Shown: piece by piece, positions 1 to 7,835 of the stretch
How the letters are laid out: the number at the start of each line of letters is the position of its first letter
Position numbering within the stretch: the stretch's first letter is position 1
Position numbers and translations under genes: made by a program
Notes under the pieces: generated by a model
The model's input: only the letters and a program-made list of their open reading frames with translations
Databases searched by the model: none
What the model was told of the DNA's origin: nothing
Origin: Methylobacterium adhaesivum
GTDB taxonomy: Bacteria; Pseudomonadota; Alphaproteobacteria; Rhizobiales; Beijerinckiaceae
Direction of reading: 5' to 3'
NCBI RefSeq assembly: GCF_022179065.1
Contig: NZ_BPQD01000025.1
Span: 62,001-126,000 of the forward strand
Length of the DNA stretch: 64,000 nucleotides

Positions 1-1
1 G

Positions 2-85
2 ACCCTGCACGCGCTCCACGACCGCCGCATCGACATGCGGGCCGGCGCGGATGGGCGGTTCGTGCCGACGCCCGTCACCGGTTAG
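2..85 (+). CDS. C-terminal end of an unidentified protein (partial)
   Basis: An open frame enters from the left edge and ends at a TAG at 83-85. The visible tail is 27 residues and ends in FVPTPVTG. It contains no motif that I recognise. The stop is followed directly by the 3' end of the lrgB-like gene on the other strand, so the two genes converge. That it is a real gene rests only on the uninterrupted high-GC frame and the compact layout. Confidence 0.4.
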   Translation, partial: TLHALHDRRIDMRAGADGRFVPTPVTG

Positions 86-91
86 CGAGAG

Positions 92-808
92 CTACCTGAG
101 GAAACTCACGGCGATGGGGGCCAGCATCGCCGTGACAAAGGCGTTGAGCCCGAGGGCGATGCCCGCGAAGGCGCCGGCCACGACATCGACCTGAAAGGCC
201 CGTGCCGTGCCGACCCCATGGGCGGCGAGCCCGGCGGCGAAGCCCCGGGCGCGCATATCGCGGATGCGTAAGGCGTTCATCAGCGGGGTCACGAGGATTC
301 CCCCGGTCATGCCGGTCAGCATGACGATGACGGCGGCGAGCGTCGGATCGCCGCCGAGGCCCTGGGCGATGCCCATGGCGACGCCCGTGGTGACGGATTT
401 CGGTGCCAGGGACACGATGACCTCGCGCGGCACCCCGAGGAGGTGGCCGAGGGTGAGGGCCGAGGACAGGGCCACCACGGAGCCGACGAGGAGCGCCGCC
501 AGCATCGGGGCCAGGGCGCGCAGGACCGTGGCGCGGTACTCGTAGAGGGGGAACGCGAGGGCGACGGTGGCGGGCCCGAGGAGGAAGTGGACGAACTGCG
601 CGCCCTCGAAATACGTGGCGTAGGGCGTGTGCGTCAGTTCCAGCACCGCGGCCGTGAGAACGATGGCGATGAGCACCGGATTGGCGATGGGGTTGCGGTT
701 CGTCGCCGTGGCGATCCGGTCGGCCACGACGTAGGCGACGAGCGTCACCGTCAGCCACAGGAGCGGGGTGCGCGAGAGATAGACCCAGACGGCGAAATCC
801 CCGGTCAC
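92..808 (-). CDS. lrgB: LrgB family membrane protein
   Basis: A 238-residue hydrophobic protein with about six to seven membrane segments. It carries the family's conserved stretch near residues 130-170, including SLAPKSVTTGVAMGIAQGLGG. LrgB proteins act with LrgA (CidA-like) partners in murein hydrolase control or, in some bacteria, in export of small metabolites such as glycolate or pyruvate; which of these applies here cannot be read from sequence. The start overlaps the stop of the lrgA-like gene by an ATGA junction, so the two are translationally coupled. Length is normal for the family (about 230). Confidence 0.88.
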   Translation of the reverse strand: MTGDFAVWVYLSRTPLLWLTVTLVAYVVADRIATATNRNPIANPVLIAIVLTAAVLELTHTPYATYFEGAQFVHFLLGPATVALAFPLYEYRATVLRALAPMLAALLVGSVVALSSALTLGHLLGVPREVIVSLAPKSVTTGVAMGIAQGLGGDPTLAAVIVMLTGMTGGILVTPLMNALRIRDMRARGFAAGLAAHGVGTARAFQVDVVAGAFAGIALGLNAFVTAMLAPIAVSFLR

Positions 809-1200
809 GCCCCCTCCCCCGGCCGCAGGCGGCGCGCCACCCAGACGAAGGTGAAGGCCGTGGCAGCCAGCGTCGTGAGGGTCGAGACCACGACGATGAC
901 GGCGAGCGCCGTTCCGTTCGCGGCGAGGACATCGAGACGCCCGACGATGCCGGCGCCGGCCGGCACGAACATGAGCGAGAGGTTGGCGAGAAGCCCGCGC
1001 CCGGTGCCCTCGAGCTGCCCGTCGACGAGGGGCCGCGGCAGGATGCGGGCGGCGCCCTGCGCGAAGCGATCACGCACCGCGAGGAAGACCAGCAGCAGCC
1101 CCATGCCGATGACGGGCCCCGGCACCGGAATGCCGGTGACGCGCGCCAGAACCTCTCCGAGAAGCTGAATCGCGAGAATCAGCGTCAGGCCGACGATCAT
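805..1200 (-). CDS. lrgA: LrgA/CidA family holin-like membrane protein
   Basis: A 131-residue protein with about four membrane helices. The N-terminal part has the family pattern LLGEVLARVTGIPVPGPVIG followed by GMGLLL. It is the usual small partner of LrgB, which it overlaps by an ATGA. It begins only 15 bases after the stop of the TerB-like gene, so the three minus-strand genes probably form one transcript. The holin-like role is family knowledge; the physiological substrate is unknown. Confidence 0.85.
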   Translation of the reverse strand: MIVGLTLILAIQLLGEVLARVTGIPVPGPVIGMGLLLVFLAVRDRFAQGAARILPRPLVDGQLEGTGRGLLANLSLMFVPAGAGIVGRLDVLAANGTALAVIVVVSTLTTLAATAFTFVWVARRLRPGEGA

Positions 1201-1215
1201 GGTGTGGATCCGCCC

Positions 1216-1683
1216 CTACGGCAGGGCCGCGAGGGGATCGCCGGCGCGGGCGAGGAGGATGCCGGCCTCGTCGAACCCGAGAAGGCCGCCGAGGCGCCAG
1301 ACCAGGGCTTCCTCGAATTCGTGGACCGTGCCGTCGGCTCCGGCCACGGACCAGGCCATGGCGAGGAGCCGGGCCTTCTGTTCGTGTCCGGCCTCGTGGC
1401 CGATCACCTCGACGAGGGCCGCCATGTCGCGGGTCTGCGTATCGTACGCGGCGGCCCGCGCAATGAGGGCCTCGGCCTCCCCTCGCGTCGCGGCGAAGCG
1501 CCCCTCAACGAGGCGGGCGAGGCGTTCGGTCTCCTCCGGGGCCAGGATGCCGTCGGCCCGCGCCACGTGGACGAGGAGCGCGATGGCTGCGAGGCGCTCG
1601 TCCGCCCCCTCCACGGCATCGGTGGCCTGCCCGAGCCCGAAAGCGTCGGCGGCATAGGCACGCAGGCGGGCGATGAGCGACAT
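1216..1683 (-). CDS. TerB-like domain protein
   Basis: A 155-residue acidic, largely helical protein. The stretch around residues 30-60 (LLVHVARADGILAPEETERL) and a second similar segment near residue 115 (SVAGADGTVHEFEE) match the paired acidic, metal-binding helices of the tellurite-resistance TerB fold. No other ter genes are present, so tellurite resistance should not be inferred. It is probably the first gene of a transcript continuing into lrgA and lrgB. The 230 bases upstream, up to the divergent tRNA-Thr gene, would hold its promoter; no clear boxes are visible there. Confidence 0.75.
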   Translation of the reverse strand: MSLIARLRAYAADAFGLGQATDAVEGADERLAAIALLVHVARADGILAPEETERLARLVEGRFAATRGEAEALIARAAAYDTQTRDMAALVEVIGHEAGHEQKARLLAMAWSVAGADGTVHEFEEALVWRLGGLLGFDEAGILLARAGDPLAALP

Positions 1684-1914
1684 GACAATTCCCGAAGAGG
1701 CGATGCCGGACCCTGAAAGCCGGCCCCGCCCCCGTCAAGCAAGCCGAGCCCTCTGGCCTGCCCTGCCCGCCCATTGCCGCCGCGTAGTGGCGCCGCTGCA
1801 TCGCTCGCCGCGCACGACACCGTCGTCGCTCTCGCCGTCTTGCCAACCGGCCGCTGGCTCGATATGAACCCTCCCAACGACGCCGCGCCGACCCAAAGGT
1901 CCGCATCGCCTCGT

Positions 1915-1990
1915 GCCGCAATAGCTCAGCTGGTAGAGCACCTCATTCGTAATGAGGGGGTCGGGGGTTCGAATCCCTCTTGCGGCACCA
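1915..1990 (+). tRNA. tRNA-Thr (anticodon CGT)
   Basis: A complete cloverleaf can be drawn. The acceptor stem pairs 1915-1921 with 1980-1986, the D arm is GCTC/GAGC, the anticodon stem is CCTCA/TGAGG with loop TTCGTAA, and the T loop is TTCGAAT. The discriminator is A and CCA is encoded at 1988-1990. The anticodon at 1948-1950 is CGT, which reads the threonine codon ACG. The sequence immediately downstream turns sharply AT-rich, which makes this tRNA a possible integration site. Confidence 0.95.
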
Positions 1991-2048
1991 ATTGCCTTTA
2001 GAAATTGTTGTTTCGACGTTGGCGGCCTCGCGATAGCTCAGGTACGCT

Positions 2049-2071
2049 GCCCCGAGGGCTATCCCCGGGGC
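2049..2071. terminator. GC-rich hairpin between tRNA-Thr and the AT-rich block
   Basis: GCCCCG pairs with CGGGGC, and an inner GGG/CCC closes a CTAT loop with one bulged A. It lies 58 bases past the tRNA and about 20 bases past the end of the minus-strand methyltransferase frame, so it could end either transcript. There is no proper T-tract on either side, so intrinsic termination is uncertain. Confidence 0.35.
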
Positions 2072-2090
2072 GAAAGTTAATTAAAAATGT

Positions 2091-2393
2091 TTATACATTT
2101 ACGATCGAGATTTGGATACCGCAGAGATCTCCATGGGTGCTGTTTTCGGGTAAATTATTGCCAATCACATGCCTTATATTTCCATTTTCGTTGAAAACGT
2201 ATTGGACTTCGACTTTCAATTTATTTTGAAAATCGGAGCGAATTCTGACGGAAACTTCGGCGAAAGTTATCATTTCACTGCGCGAACCTAGAAATTCTCC
2301 CTCAGGCATCCAATCTGTCCACTGTCCTCCAACAGTTTTGGCGCGATATTCAAGACAGTTATTTGTTGAATTTATTTCAAATCCTTGAATCGG
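2091..2393 (-). pseudogene. Detached in-frame tail of the methyltransferase, with ChW-like repeat
   Basis: Directly after the TAG at 2394-2396 the same reading frame stays open for about 100 more codons. The sequence includes PIQGFEINS, then LEYRAKTVGGQWTDW, PEGEFLGSRSE and FAEVSVRI, and ends in GIQISIVNV. The middle part resembles a ChW (hydrophobic, conserved Trp) repeat: an aromatic/hydrophobic strand, a GxW turn, an (N/E)GE..LG turn and a final alternating strand. The last 25 codons before the amber codon look like the first half of another such repeat, and the first residues after it (PIQGFEI) look like that repeat's closing strand. This stretch is therefore best read as the lost C-terminus of the preceding gene. 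No good ribosome site precedes an internal ATG, so separate translation is unlikely. Confidence 0.6.
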
Positions 2394-3173
2394 CTATTGT
2401 AGTCCTAGATTTATATATCCATTTGGAGAATAAATATCCCCAATATTTCTCACGTGAGCATAAATCGATGCTTGAAGTGCTCCGTTTGAGTCAATCGTAG
2501 AAATAGGTTTATTCTCTACTGCCATTTGAATTCGAGGTTTCATTCTTTTTTTAATAAGGCATGCTCTTTTCGCGAACGAAATTAAATCAATGTTTCTACC
2601 GTATGTTGTTAAAAAGGCATCTTCTTGGGATTCAATGTCGACCTCTTCATCTCCGACTCGAAAATCAACTAATTTTTTTACATAATCAACAAATGATATT
2701 GTGGCGACTCCTTTGTAATGTGAATATCTCTCCCCAAAATTCGTTTGTAGATCTTCAGCAATGTAGTATCCCCCATCTTTTACAAACGGGAATAGCGTTC
2801 GAAGGCTGGTAATTTGATGTTCCCACATATGAGAACCGTCTTCTATAATCACATCAAATGGGCCATGTTTCGAACCTAGGTATACTAAATCCTCTAAATT
2901 TGATTGATCAATAATCTCTATCTTGGTTCGATCTTTCTCAAAACGTTTGGACGCTTGAACAATATCTGCTCCTACAATTTCCGCATTTGGAAAATAAGCC
3001 TCCCAAACCCTAATTGACTTGCCATTTAGGACGCCAATCTCAAGCAACTTTATTTTTTTGTTTCTTAGCGGAGCAAGAAACATTTCGTAAAAATTTAAAA
3101 AGTTATGATCGATTGAAGATTTATCAGTCTTGAAGTGAACTCCAATCTCATCAAGCGATTTATTTGATAGCAT
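2394..3173 (-). CDS. Class I SAM-dependent methyltransferase, ended by an in-frame amber codon
   Basis: A protein of about 259 residues. Motif I is KLLEIGVLNGKSIRVW, followed by an acidic strand end (IVGADI) and FDVIIEDGSH, the arrangement seen in macrocin-type and sugar O-methyltransferases that bind SAM and a metal. The start is taken at the ATG at 3173, preceded by GAGGA; an in-frame start at 3242 adds 23 residues with no domain character. The gene is much more AT-rich than its surroundings, like the neighbouring GT61 gene. The methyltransferase domain is complete, so the product may still work, but the frame continues past the TAG. The target is unknown; the neighbouring glycosyltransferase suggests a surface glycan. 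Confidence 0.72.
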   Translation of the reverse strand: MLSNKSLDEIGVHFKTDKSSIDHNFLNFYEMFLAPLRNKKIKLLEIGVLNGKSIRVWEAYFPNAEIVGADIVQASKRFEKDRTKIEIIDQSNLEDLVYLGSKHGPFDVIIEDGSHMWEHQITSLRTLFPFVKDGGYYIAEDLQTNFGERYSHYKGVATISFVDYVKKLVDFRVGDEEVDIESQEDAFLTTYGRNIDLISFAKRACLIKKRMKPRIQMAVENKPISTIDSNGALQASIYAHVRNIGDIYSPNGYINLGLQ

Positions 3174-3278
3174 CTTTGATTTTTCCTCATGCTGACAAAG
3201 TGGGGTAGCGCAGCTTATCGATTGACTTATTTGCGGTACCAATTTTTCTTCTGCCGGGCAACGTTAAAAATTTCATAT

Positions 3279-5462
3279 CTATAATTTGTATTTTGGATGA
3301 AGTGAGAAAAATTCATTTTTTGTCATAAGATTTTGTCCTAGTTGTATTTTGTCCCCTACCCAGACAGGCCAGCCCTGGAAATCGTAGTTGGTTCGATCTG
3401 ATCGCCAAATTTCGATCATCTGAGCAACGCGACGCTGGTTTTCTGAAAATTCATTCGGAGCGCAGGGGCCATGAAGCCACGAGTTGCCGATCGAAACATC
3501 CAAATTTTTATGAAGAAGCAGAGGCTCGAAGCCAGCCATGTCGGCGATCCAAGAAAATCCGCCTTCAAAGAAGTAGCGTGATACTCCGGTTCCATCGAGA
3601 AGGTTGTTCTCGAAAAAGCGGTTGTCCGCGCTCCCGAGAAAGTTTCTCAGGGCGATGCCGGTGAGCCCGAAGAAGGTATAAGTCGCAACGTATCCGATCG
3701 GTTGGTATCGGCTCGGAAAAATGCTTTGAAGATAGGCGATAACAGGCTCGTTTGGGCCAGCTGCTGGCATTGGGAGTGCAGGAAAAGCGCCATGGCGTGT
3801 AGGCTCACACCGGGCTTCGACCTCGGTTCTGCGCGACCAGAAGTTTTGCTCGATAACAGCGCGGAGGGCTTCTGCGTTCTCAAAACGTTGATGCGATGCC
3901 CCCTTTGTATGACCAAACCAGTAAAATTCGTGATTGGCACGCGTTGCTCGCAGGGTTCGTAAAGCTGCTTGGAAACCTGCAACGTCTGAATTTATGCTCA
4001 GGTTTTGAGGGACTTCGCATACAACGATGTCAAGTCCAGATTGTGCGAGCATCACCCGCCAGCGTTCGCATGAACCGGTATTTACGCCAACGTAGACCGT
4101 ACAATCGGCAAAATTGCGTCTTAAAAGGTCAAGGTAGTAATCCCCAACAGCTAAGCCGACGTCTGTTTCTGGTACGTAAGACGACAATAGGACAGCGTGT
4201 CGTGCATTTGATAATCGTTGCATTGGATTTGATCGGGTTTGAATTTTGTTGAGTTTAGATCTAGAAGTAATTGAATCCCGCTCGTTGGTAACGACATCAT
4301 CCCGCGCCAGCTGCTGTGGTTGGGTCGGTATACCTGTCGAATTCTTCGCAATTTGAAGCGCACGGTACAGGCGATCAAGATCAATTTCACGCCCCATTTC
4401 GGGGCTGTCTGCATCGGACGAGCAGAGAACGGTAATCTGCTGACCTCTCAATGCGGCGATCGAAACCTGCACCTGATTTGCAGGATTTAAGCAGACTACT
4501 ACACTTTTGGGAGAGCTGAATATTGCGTTATGTAGCCCTGATCCATCTTCGCCGGCGATTACCCTAGCTTGCGAAAAGATTGAAATTTGCTCGTGCCACG
4601 CTAGATCCTCCGGGCTCAATACGGTAAAGCCCATCGACTCGACAAGTTCTAGCACTTGTTCTTCATTGGCGATTGACCGCGCATAGCTCGTGCTCACCCC
4701 ACGGAATTTCTTGCGGGTTACATAGATTAGGTTGGGAAAAATTGTTGACGCCGTCTGTGTATCAACTACCTTCGGGTGTGTAAGTAGCCAATCGACAAAC
4801 TCATTCATGATTAAATGAAAGAAGTGATCATTATGGGGTAAAGACGGGACTATCACTTCTTCAAGTAGTAGATTTTCTCGGTCTAGATCAAAATTGACCG
4901 ATGTCGGGATTTCAAAATAATCCCGCATAATCTCCACAGCAAATTTTGGGGTTCCGTTGGGTATGATAAAATTGGACGACTTGTCGACGCCACAGATTTC
5001 TATTGCAATCCAAAGTCGCGGTATTATATCAAGTAGCCAGTGCCCATAAATTTGGTAGGCGTTGGACACGAATGCGACCGAGAGACCTTCAATCTTCCTC
5101 ACCGGCAGGTTGGGATTGAGTTGCGGTTGCTGCCCACGATCCACGTCGTGACGAACGTATCCCGGAATAAGATCAGGCTGATCAACGAGACGCCCATCCA
5201 GGTAGGCGAACGCAAGGCCTCGTATCTCACATTCGCGCAGGACGTAGATACCGACGGAGCCGATGGTGGGGGCCATCCCTGCGAACCCCCCAAACATTCC
5301 TTCCCGGTCGGGCCCACCAGCCAGTCGATGAAAATCTGCAGGCGTCGTTTGTATGGGCGGTCGAAGCTCAACCTTAACCGCGCGCTGCTTGACAGACGAC
5401 TGTTCGTTCCAGTGTGCTGCCTCGATCGCAGCAATTGCACCGTAACGCTCTGGCTTCGTCAT
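3279..5462 (-). CDS. GT61-family glycosyltransferase fused to a large unknown C-terminal domain
   Basis: A protein of about 727 residues. Residues from about 70 to 350 look like a family GT61 (DUF563) glycosyltransferase, with GHWLLDIIPRLW near 141 and VIAGEDGSGLHNAIFSSP near 302, the latter being the usual C-terminal signature. After a polar linker (about 370-420) comes a second domain of about 300 residues beginning near ARHAVLLSSYVPETD and including FYWFGHTKGASHQ, which I cannot assign; it has some look of a rhamnan-synthesis-like or nucleotide-sugar domain. No signal peptide or membrane helix is seen, so it is probably cytoplasmic. ATG 5462 is preferred to the adjacent GTG 5465. Base composition is low-GC compared with neighbours, suggesting transfer together with the methyltransferase downstream. 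Confidence 0.75.
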   Translation of the reverse strand: MTKPERYGAIAAIEAAHWNEQSSVKQRAVKVELRPPIQTTPADFHRLAGGPDREGMFGGFAGMAPTIGSVGIYVLRECEIRGLAFAYLDGRLVDQPDLIPGYVRHDVDRGQQPQLNPNLPVRKIEGLSVAFVSNAYQIYGHWLLDIIPRLWIAIEICGVDKSSNFIIPNGTPKFAVEIMRDYFEIPTSVNFDLDRENLLLEEVIVPSLPHNDHFFHLIMNEFVDWLLTHPKVVDTQTASTIFPNLIYVTRKKFRGVSTSYARSIANEEQVLELVESMGFTVLSPEDLAWHEQISIFSQARVIAGEDGSGLHNAIFSSPKSVVVCLNPANQVQVSIAALRGQQITVLCSSDADSPEMGREIDLDRLYRALQIAKNSTGIPTQPQQLARDDVVTNERDSITSRSKLNKIQTRSNPMQRLSNARHAVLLSSYVPETDVGLAVGDYYLDLLRRNFADCTVYVGVNTGSCERWRVMLAQSGLDIVVCEVPQNLSINSDVAGFQAALRTLRATRANHEFYWFGHTKGASHQRFENAEALRAVIEQNFWSRRTEVEARCEPTRHGAFPALPMPAAGPNEPVIAYLQSIFPSRYQPIGYVATYTFFGLTGIALRNFLGSADNRFFENNLLDGTGVSRYFFEGGFSWIADMAGFEPLLLHKNLDVSIGNSWLHGPCAPNEFSENQRRVAQMIEIWRSDRTNYDFQGWPVWVGDKIQLGQNLMTKNEFFSLHPKYKL

Positions 5463-5825
5463 CACTCTGTGCCACTTGTGTCGGGATTTGGATACCAGAC
5501 GTGTTTAACGGTCTGGCATCGATTTGGAAATAAAGCAGCCGCACCATCGCGCCCGCCTCTCCACATGCTTTCATTCTTTGTGGCTATCCGACACTCCAAG
5601 AAAGACGTATTAACACATAGACGAGTAAAAATAGAAAAAATTGTAATTCAATATTGCGCACTCCAGCTTGTAGAAATCTTTTGATATTCATTTTTAATTT
5701 GAAATATTTTGCATAAAGATTGCTTTTTGTTTTCGGTAATGTTGGCGATGTATCGGGTTGCAATATTTATTTCTGGACATATCTCAATTATCCAAAATAT
5801 CCTAATAAATAAGAAGTTGATCCAA
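5463..5825. other. AT-rich intergenic stretch without a credible gene
   Basis: About 360 bases between the GT61 gene and the metalloprotease gene, both on the minus strand. It is markedly AT-rich between 5590 and 5825. Short frames exist but have no family resemblance or good ribosome site. It probably carries the promoter of the GT61 gene, and its right end near 5825 is where composition returns to the high-GC norm. Confidence 0.6.
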
Positions 5826-7817
5826 TTAAACTTCCAAGCCCGTCGCCCCACCGAGTCCCGAGAGATCCGTCACTCCGACAATCCGGATGACGCCGTCGGC
5901 AGCAGCGGTGAATCCCATATCCGCCGCCGCGTTATGCACGATGTAGGCGTCGCCCGCAAAGACCACGGCACCCGTGCCGTTCGAGTGGGTACCGTTGGCC
6001 GAGGCGGCCGTGGCCGCGAGGTCGAGGGCGGCTTGGAGGGTGGTCGGGGTGCCCGTCGCCAGTGCGAGGGACCCGCTTGCGCCGGTACCCGTGAGGGCGA
6101 GGTGGTCCTGGCCGAGGATGAAGTCGGTGATCGTCACGGCGACGGCAGGGGCATCCATACGCAGGGTGACGGTGTCCGAACCCGCCCCCGTCGCGAGGGT
6201 GACGCTGGCCTGGGCGAGGGTGCCGGGTGTGGCGGCGGCGATGCTGATGCTGTCGTTGCCGGCGCCACCGTAGACCGCGATGGCGCTGGCGCCCCCCTCG
6301 ACGGCGACCGCAACGCTGTCGTCGCCGCCCGTGGCGTAGATCGTCACGGTGCCAGATCCCGAGAAGGCGATGCTGTCGTTGCCGCCGGCCGGATCGCTGG
6401 CCGAGGTGTCGCCGTAGATCACCGTCGTGCCCGTGTTGTGCACGCGGATGGCGTCGCCGCCCTCGCCGCCGAACAGGGAGGCCACGGTCCGGGTCTGGCC
6501 GGCGTCGTACACGAGGGTGTCGGTGCCCGCGCCGCCATAGACCGCCGCCACGGTGGTCGCATCGAGGTCGGTGCCCGTGCCCACCGTGATGCCGTCGTCA
6601 CCGCCGTTGCCGTAGATCGTCACCCGTCCGCCGCCCGCAAAGGCGATGGTGTCGGCCGTGTCCGTGGGATCGGCCGCCCCCTGGCCGCCGAAGATCGCCG
6701 TGGCGGCGTCGGACCCGGTGTTGAAGACCCGTATCGCATCGCTGCCCTCGCCGCCGTAGATCGCCATCTTGGCGTCGAGGTTGCGCGTGTCGGCCAGTCG
6801 GATGGTGTCGTCGTCGCGCCCGCCGAAGACCGAGACGTAGCTTTGCGAGTCAAAGGCGGCGGAGCCCTGCTGCAGGCTGTCGCTCCCAGCATTGCCGAAA
6901 ACGCCCCACGAGCCCTTGCCCCCGAAGGTCACCGTGTCGCCCCCGTCATTGGCATCGGCGTAGCCGAGGCCGCCGAAGATGATGTGCGTGCCGGGGGCCT
7001 GGGCCGGATCGACGACGTCGGTGATGCGCGAGGACCCCGCCCCGCCGAGGATGAGGCTGTTGGCCTTCACACCCGTGAGGGATTGACCGTCGCCGCCGAT
7101 CAGAACTTCGCCGTCGGCGAAACTCACGTTGGAGAGGCCGTTCGTGCTCAGCGTCGCGCCCGTCACGGTCAGGGCCTGCACGCCGGCGAAGGTCAGGGTC
7201 ACGCCGCCGTTCGCCTGGGCGGCGCTGACGAACGTCCCCGGGCTCATCGTCAGGGTCACGGGATCGGCCGCCGTCAGGGTCAGCGGCGCGGTTCCGTCAA
7301 ACACGCGGTTCGCCGCGCCATAGAGGGCCCGGATGCCCTCGATGTCGGACGCCTGGAGGTCCGTGACCGTCCGGTTGAGGTAGGTGTTCATGATCGACGC
7401 CGCCCCGTCGTAATGATCGAGGCCGATGGCGTGCCCGATCTCATGGACCGCCACGGTGAAGAAGCTTGCGTTACCCTGACTGACGATCCCGTTGCCGCTC
7501 GCGTACCAGCCCTCGCCGCTGTCGAAGCGGATCGCCGCCGAGAGCATCTGGCTTCCGCGATAGCTGTAGGTCGCGTCCCCGAGCACGTTGGACAGGCCGT
7601 CGATGGCGGCAAAGCCGATGTCGATCGTTGCGCTCGTCACCGAGGCCACCTGGGTGAATTGGATGTTGGCGTAGGTCGACCAATCGGCGAAGGCTCGGGC
7701 CAGGGTCGCGACGAAGCTGGCCGGCACGGTGGTATCCACCGCCCAGGTGACTGTTCCGCCCGCGGTTCCCAGGGTGGGCGAGCCGAATTTCGGTCCTTCG
7801 AGAACGTAGTTCGCCAT
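5826..7817 (-). CDS. Matrixin-type (M10-like) metalloprotease with a calcium-binding-repeat tail
   Basis: A 663-residue protein. Residues 125-135 are HEIGHAIGLDH, the HExxHxxGxxH zinc site of metzincins, followed by the Met-turn SIMN at 141-144. From about residue 165 onward the sequence is Gly/Asp-rich with many repeats of the type IYGGxGxDxI, VYGGAGTDTLVYDAG and VTLATGAGSDTVTL, resembling degenerate RTX (haemolysin-type) calcium-binding repeats. There is no N-terminal signal peptide, as expected for type I secretion, but no type I exporter genes lie in the window. The stop of the GGDEF-EAL gene lies 18 bases upstream, so the two are probably co-transcribed. Target unknown. Confidence 0.82.
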   Translation of the reverse strand: MANYVLEGPKFGSPTLGTAGGTVTWAVDTTVPASFVATLARAFADWSTYANIQFTQVASVTSATIDIGFAAIDGLSNVLGDATYSYRGSQMLSAAIRFDSGEGWYASGNGIVSQGNASFFTVAVHEIGHAIGLDHYDGAASIMNTYLNRTVTDLQASDIEGIRALYGAANRVFDGTAPLTLTAADPVTLTMSPGTFVSAAQANGGVTLTFAGVQALTVTGATLSTNGLSNVSFADGEVLIGGDGQSLTGVKANSLILGGAGSSRITDVVDPAQAPGTHIIFGGLGYADANDGGDTVTFGGKGSWGVFGNAGSDSLQQGSAAFDSQSYVSVFGGRDDDTIRLADTRNLDAKMAIYGGEGSDAIRVFNTGSDAATAIFGGQGAADPTDTADTIAFAGGGRVTIYGNGGDDGITVGTGTDLDATTVAAVYGGAGTDTLVYDAGQTRTVASLFGGEGGDAIRVHNTGTTVIYGDTSASDPAGGNDSIAFSGSGTVTIYATGGDDSVAVAVEGGASAIAVYGGAGNDSISIAAATPGTLAQASVTLATGAGSDTVTLRMDAPAVAVTITDFILGQDHLALTGTGASGSLALATGTPTTLQAALDLAATAASANGTHSNGTGAVVFAGDAYIVHNAAADMGFTAAADGVIRIVGVTDLSGLGGATGLEV

Positions 7818-7835
7818 GCGGTCGAGATTTCCTTT

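Noticed and set aside
1216-1683. Tellurite resistance function for the TerB-like gene
   Set aside because: No terZCDE genes are present; TerB-like domains occur in many unrelated contexts.
2037-2050. Possible tRNA remnant after tRNA-Thr (ATAGCTCAG repeated at 2038)
   Set aside because: Only nine bases agree with the D-arm region and the rest cannot fold as a tRNA.
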